From Sphingomonas hominis (GTDB taxonomy: Bacteria > Pseudomonadota > Alphaproteobacteria > Sphingomonadales > Sphingomonadaceae), in NCBI RefSeq assembly GCF_013328205.1, contig NZ_JABULH010000005.1:248001-312000 (forward strand): a stretch of 64,000 nt of DNA, written 5' to 3'. Both the position numbers and the translations under genes were made by a program. Under the pieces are notes generated by a model that was given only the letters and a program-made list of their open reading frames with translations, was not told the origin of the DNA and searched no databases. Below, piece after piece: positions 10,074-19,780 of the stretch. Positions within the stretch are counted from its first letter, which is position 1. Each line of letters starts with the position of its first letter.

Positions 10074-11699
10074 TTGACGCTCACCACCACCAGGCGCGCG
10101 CTGATCGCCACCGGCACGCTCGGGCTCGGCGCATTGTCGATCCCCGGCCTCGCGCAGGTCGTGCCGACATTGGGCGCGACCGGTTTCACCCACTCGGTCG
10201 CGAGCGGCGAGCCGGGGCAGGACACGATGCTGCTGTGGACGCGCTACGTAGCGCCGCGCGGCGACTCGGCGAAGCTGGTGGTGGAATTGAGCGAAACGCC
10301 CGATTTCGCACGCGTCGCAGCGACAGGCGCGGAGATCACCGGTCCGTGGCGCGACTGGACCACGAAGATCACCGTCTGGGGGCTGAAACCCGGCACGCGC
10401 TACCATTACCGCTTCGTCGCGCCCGACGGCACGCGCTCGCCGACCGGCACCACCAAGACGCTGCCGCAAGGCGCGGCGCGCTCGTTCAAGGCGGCGATCT
10501 TCTCCTGCTCGAACATGGGCTACGGCTGGTTCAACGCCTACGCGCACGCCGCCGCGCGCGACGACCTCGATCTGGCGGTCCATCTCGGCGATTATTTCTA
10601 CGAATATTCGCCCGGCACCTATCCGCCCGCGAACGTCGCGGTGCCCGGCCGCGTGCCGCAGCCGATGGGCGAGACGATTCACCTCGCCGACTACCGCCTG
10701 CGCTACGCCAGCTACCGCGCCGACCCCGACCTGCAAACACTCCACGCGCGCGTGCCGTGGATCGTGCAATGGGACGATCACGAGAGCGCGAACGATTCGT
10801 GGGAAGGCGGCGCGCAGAACCACGATCCCGCCACCGAAGGCGACTGGAACACGCGCCGTGCCGCCTCGGTCCAGGCATATCGCGAGTGGATGCCCGTCTC
10901 AGACGAACCGTGGAGAGCGTATGAGATCGGCCAGCTAGCGACCTTGTGGCGCACCGAAACGCGGCTGTTCGCGCGCACGCGCCAGACCGAGATTGCCGAG
11001 CTGCTCAAGGCACCCGACCCTGCGGCCGCAATGCGCGCGTTCCGCGACGGCGCGTGGAGCGATCCCGCGGTGACGATGATGGGGACGCAACAGGAGTCCT
11101 GGCTGTTCCACGACCTCCGGCGCTCGGTCAAGGCGGGGCAGCGCTGGCAAGTGGTCGGCTTCGGCACGATCATGGGCAATCTGTCGACGCCCAAGGCGGC
11201 GGGTGACTGGCTCGCGGGATCGAGCCCGCGCGCGCAAGGCTATATCAAGGCCGGGATCATGGCGGCGCAGAACGGGCTGCCGTCGAACCTCGATTCGTGG
11301 GGCGGCTACCCGGCGGCACGCCGGCGTTTCTTGCAGGCGGCGCAAGCGGCCGACGCCGAGCTGGTCGTGCTGTGCGGCGACAGCCACAATGCCTGGGCGT
11401 TCGACCTGGCGCAGGACGGCGCGGCCGGCGTCGAGTTCGCCGGCCACGCGGTCAGCTCGCCCGGCTATGAGAGCGCGCTGACGCAGGACCCGAAACTCGT
11501 CGCGCGCGTGCTGGTGGAGGCGAACCCGGAGCTGAAATGGTGCGACACGTCGCGCCGCGGCTATATGGCGATGACGATCACGCCCGACCGGGTCAGCAAC
11601 GACTGGCTGTTCGTCGACACGATCCGCCAGCGCACCCCCGCCGCCAGCATCGGCCACACCGCCACCGTGATGCGCGGGCGTCGGCGGATGGTGGCGTAA
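10074..11699 (+). CDS. phoD: Alkaline phosphatase D / phosphodiesterase, Tat-type signal
   Basis: Exported metallophosphatase that releases phosphate from organic phosphomono- and diesters. The start is TTG at 10074 with Shine-Dalgarno AGGGA at 10061; 541 aa. The N-terminus carries a twin arginine (TRRALIATG, residues 6-14) before a hydrophobic stretch ending GLAQ, consistent with Tat export as known for PhoD. The N-terminal Ig-like PhoD domain (GVASGEP-type FTHSVASGEPGQDTMLLWTR) is followed by the metallophosphatase core: HLGDYFYEY near 165, WDDHESAND near 233, VLCGDSHNAWAF near 435. A hydrophobic YSPGTYPPA loop follows the first motif. No partner gene follows. Confidence 0.93.
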   Translation: MTLTTTRRALIATGTLGLGALSIPGLAQVVPTLGATGFTHSVASGEPGQDTMLLWTRYVAPRGDSAKLVVELSETPDFARVAATGAEITGPWRDWTTKITVWGLKPGTRYHYRFVAPDGTRSPTGTTKTLPQGAARSFKAAIFSCSNMGYGWFNAYAHAAARDDLDLAVHLGDYFYEYSPGTYPPANVAVPGRVPQPMGETIHLADYRLRYASYRADPDLQTLHARVPWIVQWDDHESANDSWEGGAQNHDPATEGDWNTRRAASVQAYREWMPVSDEPWRAYEIGQLATLWRTETRLFARTRQTEIAELLKAPDPAAAMRAFRDGAWSDPAVTMMGTQQESWLFHDLRRSVKAGQRWQVVGFGTIMGNLSTPKAAGDWLAGSSPRAQGYIKAGIMAAQNGLPSNLDSWGGYPAARRRFLQAAQAADAELVVLCGDSHNAWAFDLAQDGAAGVEFAGHAVSSPGYESALTQDPKLVARVLVEANPELKWCDTSRRGYMAMTITPDRVSNDWLFVDTIRQRTPAASIGHTATVMRGRRRMVA

Positions 11700-11708
11700 G
11701 CCGCCCTC

Positions 11709-11787
11709 GTCATCCCGGGCTCGATCCGGGATCCCGCTTCTTCGTCGCTGGAAGATAGCGTCACCCCGGATCAAGTCCGGGGTGACG
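11709..11787. repeat. REP-like inverted-repeat pair between convergent phoD and crtB
   Basis: Two adjacent hairpins: GTCATCCCGGGCTCGATCC at 11709 onward with arms CCCGG/CCGGG, and at 11760-11787 GTCACCCCGGA-TCAAG-TCCGGGGTGAC. The same module recurs near 20055, 37242, 56062 and 61257. Lying between two convergent stop codons, it can act as a bidirectional terminator. Confidence 0.75.
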
Positions 11788-11796
11788 GTTCACTTG

Positions 11797-12762
11797 TTAC
11801 CCCCGCGGCCGCGTCCACAATTCCGCCGGCCGCGGCGTATCGGAAAGCGCCATCCGCCCGCGCGCCGCGACCCAGCTGCGCGCGATCCACGCGAGCTTTT
11901 CCCACTTGCTCGTCGTCACCCGGTGGTCCCACGCCGCACCCCCGCGCTGCGCCACCTTGCGCGCGATATCGCCGTAGATGCCCGCCGCCGCCAGCACCGC
12001 CCAAGCCGACCGCCTGGACAGCGCCTTGGTCCCCACCCGCGCGCTCGCCTCGTGCATCTCCGCACGCGTCGCCAGCCGGCGCGCGAGCACCGCCAGCCGG
12101 TCGCGGAACGGCGGCTTCATGTGCTGCCCCGGCGGCATGTCCATCTCGACCAGCCACTCGACCGGCAGGTAGCAGCGCCCGGCGCGGTCATCCTCCTCGA
12201 CGTCGCGCGCGATATTGGCGAGCTGGAACGCGAGCCCCAGGTCGCACGCGCGGTCGAGCGTTTCCTCGTCGTCGGGCGACACGCCCATGACGAGCGCCAT
12301 CATGCACCCGACTGCGCCCGCGACGTGGTAGCAGTAACGGTACAGATCATCCTCGCTGCGCGGTCGCCACTCCTCCGCGTCGAGCTGGAACCCGTCGATC
12401 AGGTCGTGCGCCAGCGCGCGCGGCAGCTTCACCTCGGCCGCGACGATCCGCAGCGCGTCGAACGCCGGATCGCCCACCACCTCACCGTCGAGTGCCAGGT
12501 CGGTCAGCCGCCGCACCTCGGTGACGCGTGCTTCCGCGTCCGCCACGCGGCGCATCCCGTGGCCGTGGTCCTGTCCGTCGACGATGTCGTCACAGCGTCG
12601 GCACCAGGCATAGAGCAGCCACGCACGCTCGCGCGTCTCGCGGTCGAACAGTTTCGACGCCGCACCGAAGCTCTTCGACCCGCGCGCGATCGACTCTTCC
12701 GCCGCCGCGACGATCGCGTCGCGCGACGGCAGCGCGGGCGCAGCTCCGGCGTGTGCGCTCAA
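11797..12762 (-). CDS. crtB: Phytoene synthase (squalene/phytoene synthase family)
   Basis: Condenses two geranylgeranyl diphosphates to phytoene, the first committed carotenoid step. The start chosen is TTG at 12762, whose TTGA overlaps the stop of the LOG gene; this gives 321 aa, the usual size, whereas the open frame continues far into the LOG gene and is not coding there. The two Asp-rich Mg/diphosphate motifs are DDIVD (residues 58-62) and RDVEEDD (186-192). YLPVEWL follows the second, and SKSFGAASKLF is the N-terminal family motif. Last gene of the crtY-crtI-LOG-crtB operon. Confidence 0.93.
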   Translation of the reverse strand: MSAHAGAAPALPSRDAIVAAAEESIARGSKSFGAASKLFDRETRERAWLLYAWCRRCDDIVDGQDHGHGMRRVADAEARVTEVRRLTDLALDGEVVGDPAFDALRIVAAEVKLPRALAHDLIDGFQLDAEEWRPRSEDDLYRYCYHVAGAVGCMMALVMGVSPDDEETLDRACDLGLAFQLANIARDVEEDDRAGRCYLPVEWLVEMDMPPGQHMKPPFRDRLAVLARRLATRAEMHEASARVGTKALSRRSAWAVLAAAGIYGDIARKVAQRGGAAWDHRVTTSKWEKLAWIARSWVAARGRMALSDTPRPAELWTRPRG

Positions 12763-13340
12763 AGGTCCTCCGCCGCCATGCGCACGATCGGCTGCGTCGG
12801 GCGGTGATCCGCCATTTGGTCGAGCAGCGCGTCGAACGTGTCGGCGACGATCAACAGGTCGCGGTGCTGCGCGCGCAGGAAACCGACTTCGCCCATCTTC
12901 TCCCAGAAGGCGATCAGATGGTCGTAATAGCCGCGGGCGTTCAACAGCCCGACCGGATCGGCGTGATAGCCGAGCTGCGCCCAGCTCAGCGCCTCCCACA
13001 ATTCGTCCATCGTGCCCGTGCCGCCGGGCAGTGTGACGAAACCGTCCGACAGATCGGTGAACGCGCGCTTGCGCTCGTGCATGCCCGTCACGACGTGGAG
13101 CTCGGTCAGTCCGCGGTGCGCGACCTCGGCGTCGACCAGCGCCTGCGGGATGATGCCGATCACCTCGCCGCCCGCCGCCAGCGCGCCATCGGCGACCGCG
13201 CCCATCAACCCCAGCCGCCCACCGCCGTAGACGAGGCCGATCCCGCGCCGCGCGAGTCCCTCGCCGACTTCGCGGGCGAGATCGACGTAAGAGGGATCGG
13301 CGGGGGTGGCGGAACCACAATAAATGGCGAGACGCTTCAT
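12759..13340 (-). CDS. LOG family protein (nucleotide 5'-monophosphate phosphoribohydrolase-like)
   Basis: Rossmann-fold protein of the LOG (Lonely Guy, TIGR00730) family. Characterised members release free base from cytokinin riboside monophosphates or AMP. The ATG at 13340 gives 193 aa beginning MKRLAIYCGSA, the normal start of the family; an upstream in-frame codon at 13376 adds 12 unlike residues. The defining motif PGGTGTMDE is at 105-113, with the GGGRLGLMG nucleotide loop at 39-47. It lies inside the carotenoid operon (54 bases after crtI, overlapping crtB), yet has no known carotenoid function. Confidence 0.92.
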   Translation of the reverse strand: MKRLAIYCGSATPADPSYVDLAREVGEGLARRGIGLVYGGGRLGLMGAVADGALAAGGEVIGIIPQALVDAEVAHRGLTELHVVTGMHERKRAFTDLSDGFVTLPGGTGTMDELWEALSWAQLGYHADPVGLLNARGYYDHLIAFWEKMGEVGFLRAQHRDLLIVADTFDALLDQMADHRPTQPIVRMAAEDL

Positions 13341-13394
13341 GCCCGCCCCGCTAGGCGAAGCGACGCACGCCGACAACCGTGCGCCGCTTGCAGG

Positions 13395-14900
13395 TCACGC
13401 CGCGACGGGCGTGCGATACCCTTCCAGCATCAGCGCCGCGGTCGCCTTGGCGCTGCCGACGACGCCCGGAATGCCCGCGCCCGGATGCGTCCCCGCGCCG
13501 GTGAAGAACAGGTTCGAAATCGCATCGTCGCGGTTGTGGACGCGGAAATAGGCGCTCTGTGTCAGAACCGGCTCGAGGCTGAAGGCGCTGCCCAGATGCG
13601 CGTTCAAATCGTGCTGGAAATCTGTCGGCGCGTAGCTGAACTTGGTGACAATCCGCGAATGGATGTCGGGGATCAGCCGCCGCCCGACCTCGTCGAGGAT
13701 GCGCTTCTCCAGGATCGGCTTCACGGTTTCCCAGTCGCCGGTGAACTTGCCCATGTGGGGGACGGGCGCCAGCGCGTAGAAGGTCGAATGTCCCTCGGGC
13801 GCCAGACTCGGGTCGGTGACGGTCGGATGGTGGAGGTAGAGCGAGAAATCCTCGCTCAGCACGCCGTGGTCGTAGATGTCGTCGAGCAGCCCCTTATAGC
13901 GCGGACCGAACAGGATCATGTGGTGCGGGATGCCCGGCCACGTGCCGGTCACGCCGAAATGGACCACGAACAGCGACGGCGAATAACGCTTGCGTTCCAG
14001 CTTGCCCGCAGTTCGCCTCGCCGCCCCCGAATCGGGCAGCAGGTCGCGATAGACGTGCATGATGTCGGCGTTGGCGGCGATCTGGTCGACCTCCTGCCGG
14101 TATCCGCCCGCGGTCTGCACCGCGGTCACGCGGTCGCCCAGCGTCTCGATTTTCGAAACCCGGTCGTTCAGCCGCAATTTCCCGCCCAGCCGCTCGAACA
14201 GCGCGACCATGCCCGCGACCAGCCGGTTGGTGCCTCCTTGCGCGAACCACACGCCGCCGTCGCGCTCCAGCTTGTGAATCAACGCGTAGATCGCGCTGGT
14301 CGTCATCGGGTTGCCGCCGACGAGCAGGGTGTGGAAGCTGAGCGCCTGCCTGAGCTTCTCGCTTTCGACGAACTTCGACACGATCGAATAGACCGAGCGC
14401 CACGCCTGATATTTGGCGAGCGCGGGCGCAGCCTTCACCATCGACGCGAAATCGAGGAACGCGACATGGCCGAGCTTCTCGTAACCCTCGCGGTATACGC
14501 CCGCCGAATAATCGAGAAAGCGGCCGTAGCCCGCGACGTCGGCTGGATTAAGCTTCGCGATTTCGGCGCGCAGGATCTCGTCGTTGTTGGTGTAATCGAA
14601 GCTGGTGCTGTCGGGCCAGTGGAGCCGGTAAAAGGGCTGCACCGCCTCCAGCACGACGTCGTCGGCCATGCGGTTGCCCGACAGGTTCCACAATTCCTCC
14701 AGGCACGCCGGGTCGGTAATGACGGTCGGGCCGGCGTCGAAGGTGAAGGTCCCGGCCTCGGTCGCGCGTTCCCAATAATAAGCGCGGCCACCCGGCTTGT
14801 CGCGCGATTCGAGGATCGTCGTCTCGACCCCGGCGGACTGAAGCCGGATCGCGAGCGCGAGCCCGCCGAAGCCTGCGCCGATCACCACTGCACGCGTCAT
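13395..14900 (-). CDS. crtI: Phytoene desaturase
   Basis: FAD-dependent desaturase that converts phytoene stepwise, usually to lycopene. 501 aa, the standard CrtI length. The N-terminal dinucleotide-binding motif reads VVIGAGFGGLALAIRLQSAG (residues 5-24), followed by KPGGRAYYWE. The C-terminal carotenoid-oxidase signature is FFTGAGTHPGAGIPGVVGSA, near residue 470. The ATG at 14900 overlaps the crtY stop (ATGA). Number of desaturation steps cannot be read from sequence, but with CrtY next to it lycopene is the expected product. Confidence 0.96.
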   Translation of the reverse strand: MTRAVVIGAGFGGLALAIRLQSAGVETTILESRDKPGGRAYYWERATEAGTFTFDAGPTVITDPACLEELWNLSGNRMADDVVLEAVQPFYRLHWPDSTSFDYTNNDEILRAEIAKLNPADVAGYGRFLDYSAGVYREGYEKLGHVAFLDFASMVKAAPALAKYQAWRSVYSIVSKFVESEKLRQALSFHTLLVGGNPMTTSAIYALIHKLERDGGVWFAQGGTNRLVAGMVALFERLGGKLRLNDRVSKIETLGDRVTAVQTAGGYRQEVDQIAANADIMHVYRDLLPDSGAARRTAGKLERKRYSPSLFVVHFGVTGTWPGIPHHMILFGPRYKGLLDDIYDHGVLSEDFSLYLHHPTVTDPSLAPEGHSTFYALAPVPHMGKFTGDWETVKPILEKRILDEVGRRLIPDIHSRIVTKFSYAPTDFQHDLNAHLGSAFSLEPVLTQSAYFRVHNRDDAISNLFFTGAGTHPGAGIPGVVGSAKATAALMLEGYRTPVAA

Positions 14901-16054
14901 GATGCATCCTTCAAAGCGTGAAGCGCGCGCCCGATCGGGACCGGCGGCTTGCCGGCGAGCACGCGCATCTTGTCGAGCGTCGTCGAACGGCCCGCGTAGA
15001 AACGCGACACCAATCCGGGACGAAGGCGGTAGAAACGTTCCAGCACGCGGTAACGCTCCGCGGGCTCGGCCGCCTTGAACAGCATCAGGTCGAGCATGCG
15101 GTAGAATTTCCGCTCGCGCCACGCTTGCCGCGCGTGCGCGTGGGTCAGGTCGTGGAGCGCCGCGCCAGACAGGTCGTTCGCGTCCGCGATCAGATGCGCG
15201 AACCGCACGGCGTCGGGCAGCGAGTAGCCGGTGGTCGGATGAAACATCCCTGCGCGCCCACCCGCCTTCGCGACCTTGCCGGTCGAGCGCCAGTACGCCT
15301 CGAAATCGCCGCCGAGCACCACCGGCAGCACGCCATGTTCTTCGCGCAGCGGATTGCCGACCGTCCAGCTCGCGGCGCTTGCATAATCGCCGATACGGGT
15401 TCGGATCGCGGGCCGATCGAGTTCGGGCGTGTCGCTGTAATAGGTATCCTCGATCAGCAACGTGTCGGCGGAGAAGGGCAGCAGATAGACGAAGCGATAG
15501 CCGTCGAGTTGCTCGACCGTCGCATCCATCACCACCGGCCGCGCGACGCCGTGCCCTGCGGTTACGCTCAGCTCCTGCCCGACGAATTTCTGCCAGCCGC
15601 ATTCGAGCGCGGCGAGGTCGCCGGGCCCGCGCGCGTCGATCACGCCGCGCGCCTCGACGCGGTCGCCGTCCGCCAGCACCACCGCGGTCGCGCTGCACGC
15701 CAGCACCTTGCGTCCGGTCATCAGCGCGAGCGCGGGCAGCGTCGCGCGCAGATGCGCGTCGAGCCGTTCCGAGCGCACCGTATAATAAGCCTGCGCGAGC
15801 GTCCGCGCGTGCGCGGGAAAGCGGACGTCGTAATCGGGCCAGGCATGCGCGACGATCGGCGCGATCAGCGGGCGATGCGCCTTCACCACGTCGGCGCCGA
15901 AGAACGACCACAGGTGATGGCCGCCGAACGTCTCGCCGCCCTCGATCACGCGCACGTCGAGATCGGGCCGCCGCGCGTGCAGCGCGAGCGCAATCAGCGA
16001 TCCGGCAAGCCCGCCGCCGACGATCGCGACATCGCAGAGGATGGTGGAGCGCAT
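14897..16054 (-). CDS. crtY: Lycopene beta-cyclase
   Basis: Forms beta-ionone rings at the ends of lycopene to give beta-carotene. The ATG at 16054 gives 385 aa; the open frame upstream to 16222 runs through the promoter region and is rejected. N-terminal FAD/NAD motif [18 protein letters not shown] (residues 8-25), then the CrtY signature GGHHLWSFF near 46 and the [17 protein letters not shown] motif near 210-226. First gene of the operon; no crtZ, crtW or crtE is present in this window. Confidence 0.95.
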   Translation of the reverse strand: MRSTILCDVAIVGGGLAGSLIALALHARRPDLDVRVIEGGETFGGHHLWSFFGADVVKAHRPLIAPIVAHAWPDYDVRFPAHARTLAQAYYTVRSERLDAHLRATLPALALMTGRKVLACSATAVVLADGDRVEARGVIDARGPGDLAALECGWQKFVGQELSVTAGHGVARPVVMDATVEQLDGYRFVYLLPFSADTLLIEDTYYSDTPELDRPAIRTRIGDYASAASWTVGNPLREEHGVLPVVLGGDFEAYWRSTGKVAKAGGRAGMFHPTTGYSLPDAVRFAHLIADANDLSGAALHDLTHAHARQAWRERKFYRMLDLMLFKAAEPAERYRVLERFYRLRPGLVSRFYAGRSTTLDKMRVLAGKPPVPIGRALHALKDAS

Positions 16055-16170
16055 TGCCGATCCGCCTAGCCGATCGGGGGGCGAGCGGGAAGGTCCGGTG
16101 TGGGATTGTCGGGGCGGACGGAGGCGCGCGGGGCTTGATTTCCGCGCCATCCTCGCGGACGGCTGCGCCC
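16055..16170. promoter_or_regulatory. Divergent crtY / pheS intergenic region
   Basis: The 116-base gap between divergent crtY and pheS must contain both promoters. It is very GC-rich and I see no confident hexamers or operator palindrome. rpmI-rplT, which often precede pheS, are not here. Confidence 0.4.
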
Positions 16171-17316
16171 ATGACCGATATCGAAGAGTTGAAGGCGCAC
16201 TACCTCGTCGCGATCGACGCATGTGCCGGGCTGGAGGCGCTGGAGACGGTGCGCGTCGAGGCGCTCGGCAAGCAGGGCCGCGTCACCGCGCTCTTGAAGA
16301 CGATGGGTGCGCTGTCGCCGGAGGAGCGGCAGGTGAAGGGCCCCGCGATCCACGGCCTGCGCGAGGCGGTCACGTCGGCGCTCGCCGCCCGCCGCGCCAC
16401 GCTGGAGAACGTCGCGCTCGAAGCAAAGCTCGCCGCCGAGCGCGTCGACGTGACCTTGCCGGTCGACGTGATGTCCACCGGCAGCGTCCACCCCGTCAGC
16501 CAGGTCATGGACGAGCTGGCCGAGATCCTCGCCGACCTCGGCTTCGCGGTCGCGACGGGGCCGGAGATCGAGGACGACTGGCACAATTTCGGCGCGCTCA
16601 ACATTCCAGACACGCATCCCGCGCGCGCAATGCAGGATACGTTCTACCTCGAGCCACAGGCGAGAGCGGCCGGCGACGCGCCCAGCGCGTCGTCCGACGG
16701 CGCGGGCCAAGCGGGGCCTGCCCCCTTCGTCCTGCGCACGCATACGTCCCCCGTGCAGATCCGCACCATGATGCAGCAGCAGCCCCCCCTGCGCATCATC
16801 GCGCCCGGTCGCGTCTACCGTTCGGACTGGGACGCGACGCACACGCCGATGTTCCACCAGATCGAGGGGCTGGTAATCGACCGCGGCATCACGCTCGGCC
16901 ACCTCAAATGGACGCTGGAGACGTTCCTGCGCGCTTTCTTCGAGCGCGACGACGTCGTGCTCCGCCTGCGCCCGAGCTATTTCCCCTTCACCGAACCCTC
17001 GGCCGAGGTCGACGTCGGCTTCACGATGGAAAAGGGCAAGCGCGTGATCGGCGGCGACCCGAACGGCCCTGGCGGCGGCTGGATGGAGGTGCTGGGCAGC
17101 GGCATGGTCCACCCCAAGGTGATCGCCGCCTGCGGGCTCGATCCCGCCGAGTGGCAGGGCTTTGCCTTTGGGTGCGGGATCGACCGGCTTGCGATGCTCA
17201 AATACGGCATCGACGACCTGCGCCCGGTGTTCGAGGGCGACCTGCGCTGGTTGAAGCATTACGGCTTCGCCGCGCTCGACGTACCCACGCTGTCAGGCGG
17301 CGTCGGCACCGCCTGA
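16171..17316 (+). CDS. pheS: Phenylalanine-tRNA ligase alpha subunit
   Basis: Catalytic subunit of the alpha2-beta2 enzyme that charges tRNA-Phe. The ATG at 16171 gives 381 aa (about 330-360 is usual). Class II motif 2 region reads [27 protein letters not shown] (about 207-233), followed by [12 protein letters not shown], and motif 3 [15 protein letters not shown] is near 334-348. An extra segment of about 22 residues rich in Ala/Gly/Ser (163-184) is inserted just before the TSPVQIRTM motif. pheT follows after 67 bases. Confidence 0.97.
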   Translation: MTDIEELKAHYLVAIDACAGLEALETVRVEALGKQGRVTALLKTMGALSPEERQVKGPAIHGLREAVTSALAARRATLENVALEAKLAAERVDVTLPVDVMSTGSVHPVSQVMDELAEILADLGFAVATGPEIEDDWHNFGALNIPDTHPARAMQDTFYLEPQARAAGDAPSASSDGAGQAGPAPFVLRTHTSPVQIRTMMQQQPPLRIIAPGRVYRSDWDATHTPMFHQIEGLVIDRGITLGHLKWTLETFLRAFFERDDVVLRLRPSYFPFTEPSAEVDVGFTMEKGKRVIGGDPNGPGGGWMEVLGSGMVHPKVIAACGLDPAEWQGFAFGCGIDRLAMLKYGIDDLRPVFEGDLRWLKHYGFAALDVPTLSGGVGTA

Positions 17317-17383
17317 ACCAGCCTTTCCTTTTACCGACCCGCCCCTCCATTTACGGGCAAGCGGGATCACGGAAGTCAAATCC

Positions 17384-19780
17384 ATGAAGTTCACGCTTTC
17401 CTGGCTCAAGGACCACCTCGACACCGACGCGTCGCTCGGCGCGATCCTGAGCGCGCTGACCCGCGTCGGGCTGGAGGTCGAGGGCGTCGAGAACCCCGCC
17501 GAGCGGCTGTTGGGCTTCCGCGTCGCGCGCGTGCTGACCGCCGAGCGTCACCCGCAAGCGGACAAGCTCCAGGTGCTGTCGGTCGACGCCGGTGACGGCC
17601 CGCTGCAGGTCGTCTGCGGCGCGCCCAACGCGCGCGCCGGCCTGGTGGGCGTGTTCGGCCTGCCCGGCGCGACGGTCCCGTCGAACGGCATGGTGCTGCG
17701 CGTCGCCGCGATCCGCGGGGTCGAATCGAACGGCATGATGTGCTCGACCCGCGAGCTGGAGTTGGGCGAGGATCACGACGGGATCATCGAACTGCCCGCC
17801 GACGCAGCCGTCGGCACCGACTTCGCCGCCTACGCGCAGCTCGACGATCCGGTGATCGACGTGTCGGTCACCCCCAACCGCCCCGACTGCATGGGCGTGC
17901 GCGGCATCGCGCGCGACCTCGCCGCCGCCGGGCTCGGCACGATGAAGCCGCTCGACGTGGGGGCGGTCGCGGGTGAGGGCGCAGGCCCCGACGTGCGGAT
18001 CGAGGACGCGACAGGTTGCCGCGCCTTTTACGCGCAATCGGTGACGGGCGTCGCGAACGGCGAGTCGCCCGAATGGCTGCGCCACCGCCTGACCGCCATC
18101 GGGCAGAAGCCGATCAGCGCGCTTGTCGACGTGACCAACTACGTCATGATCGATCTCGGCCGTCCCCTGCACGTCTACGATCGCGCCAAGCTGTCGGGCG
18201 CGCTGGTCGCCCGCACCGCGCGCGACGGCGAGGAGGTGCTCGCGCTCAACGGCCGAACTTATTCCCTGCGCGCCGGCATGACGGTGATCGCCGACGACAC
18301 CGCGGTCCACGACATTGGCGGCGTGATGGGCGGCGAGCATTCGGGCGTCACCGCGGACACGACCGACGTGCTGATCGAATGCGCGTATTTCGATCCCGAC
18401 GCCATCGCGCGCACGGGACAAGCGCTGCAACTGACCAGCGACGCGCGCACCCGGTTCGAGCGCGGGGTCGACCCCGCCTTCCTCGATGATGGCCTCGCAA
18501 TCGCCACCCGCATGGTGGTCGAGCTGTGCGGCGGGCAGCCGAGCGATGTGACGCGCGTCGGCGAGCCGCCGCTAGAGCCGCGCCGCTACGCCTACGATCC
18601 CGACCGCGCCGAGACGCTCGGCGGCCTCGCCGTTGCGCCCGATCGCCAGCGCGAAATCCTGACGTCGCTCGGCTTCACCGTTGCCGACGATTGGCAGGTC
18701 ACCGTGCCGACCTGGCGCCCCGACATCGACGGAAGCGCCGACCTGGTCGAGGAGGTGATCCGTATCGAGGGGATCGACAACGTCCCCTCGGTCGCCTTGC
18801 CCCGCCCCGCCGGCGTCGCGACGCCGACCGCAACGCCCGCACAGAAGCTGGAGCGCCGCGTCCGCCGCGCTGCCGCCGCGCGCGGGCTCGACGAGGCGGT
18901 GACGTGGAGCTTCGTCTCCGAACCCGCCGCGGCGGCGTTCGGCGGCGGCGACTGGACGCTCGCCAACCCGATCAGCGAGGAGCTCAAGGTCATGCGCCCG
19001 TCGCTGCTGCCCGGCCTGCTCTCGGCCGCCGAGCGCAACCTGAAGCGCGGGGCGGAAAGCGTGCGGCTGTTCGAGCTCGGCCGCCGTTATCTTGCCGGCG
19101 GCAAGGACGGCGCGGCTGACGAGCGCGCGACGCTCGGCCTCGTGCTCGCCGGCAACGCGCGCGCGCGTGGTTGGCGCACGGGCAAGGCGGCGGCGTTCGA
19201 CGCCTTCGATGCCAAGGCGGAGGCGCTGGCGCTGCTCGCCGCCGCAGGCGCACCGGTCGACAATCTGCAGGTGCTGGGTGCGGACGGTGTCTGGTCGGGC
19301 GAGGCGTGGCATCCCGGCCAGTCGGGCACGCTCAGGCTCGGGCCGAAAACCGTGCTCGCCGCCTTCGGCATGCTCCACCCGCGCACGTTGAAGGCGTTCG
19401 ACCTGTCGGGCCCGGTCGCCGCAGTTGAGCTCTACCTCGACGCGATCCCCGCGAAGCGCGGCGGGTCTGGCTTCATGCGCGCGCCCTACGCGCCGCCCAC
19501 GCTCCAGCAGGTCCGCCGCGACTTCGCCTTCTTGGTGCCAGAGGGCGTCAGCGCCGACGCGCTGACCCGCGCGGTTCGGGGCGCGGACAAGGCGGCGATC
19601 GTCTCTGCGCGCGTGTTCGACGTGTTCACCGGCACGGGCGTCGAGCCAGGCACCAAGTCGGTCGCGCTCGAAATCGTGCTCCAGCCCGGCGAAAAGAGCT
19701 TCACCGACGCGGAGTTGAAGGCGATCAGCGACAAGGTCGTCGCCGCCGCCGCGAGGCAAGGCGCGACGCTCAGGGGATGA
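17384..19780 (+). CDS. pheT: Phenylalanine-tRNA ligase beta subunit
   Basis: 798-aa tRNA-binding and editing subunit of phenylalanyl-tRNA synthetase. It begins MKFTLSWLKDHLDTDASL. The EMAP-II-like tRNA-binding domain (about 40-150) contains HPQADKLQV and VVCGAPNARAG. The B3/B4 editing domain holds DVTNYVMIDLGRPLHVYD near 248. The B5 domain and the catalytic-like core follow, and the C-terminus carries the anticodon-binding FDX-ACB domain (RRDFAFLVPEGVSAD onward). Co-transcribed with pheS. Confidence 0.97.
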   Translation: MKFTLSWLKDHLDTDASLGAILSALTRVGLEVEGVENPAERLLGFRVARVLTAERHPQADKLQVLSVDAGDGPLQVVCGAPNARAGLVGVFGLPGATVPSNGMVLRVAAIRGVESNGMMCSTRELELGEDHDGIIELPADAAVGTDFAAYAQLDDPVIDVSVTPNRPDCMGVRGIARDLAAAGLGTMKPLDVGAVAGEGAGPDVRIEDATGCRAFYAQSVTGVANGESPEWLRHRLTAIGQKPISALVDVTNYVMIDLGRPLHVYDRAKLSGALVARTARDGEEVLALNGRTYSLRAGMTVIADDTAVHDIGGVMGGEHSGVTADTTDVLIECAYFDPDAIARTGQALQLTSDARTRFERGVDPAFLDDGLAIATRMVVELCGGQPSDVTRVGEPPLEPRRYAYDPDRAETLGGLAVAPDRQREILTSLGFTVADDWQVTVPTWRPDIDGSADLVEEVIRIEGIDNVPSVALPRPAGVATPTATPAQKLERRVRRAAAARGLDEAVTWSFVSEPAAAAFGGGDWTLANPISEELKVMRPSLLPGLLSAAERNLKRGAESVRLFELGRRYLAGGKDGAADERATLGLVLAGNARARGWRTGKAAAFDAFDAKAEALALLAAAGAPVDNLQVLGADGVWSGEAWHPGQSGTLRLGPKTVLAAFGMLHPRTLKAFDLSGPVAAVELYLDAIPAKRGGSGFMRAPYAPPTLQQVRRDFAFLVPEGVSADALTRAVRGADKAAIVSARVFDVFTGTGVEPGTKSVALEIVLQPGEKSFTDAELKAISDKVVAAAARQGATLRG

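Noticed and set aside
11797-13320. Long frame reading through LOG into crtB
   Set aside because: Frame is coding only for the last 321 codons; the LOG protein on the overlapping frame has a clear family start and motif.
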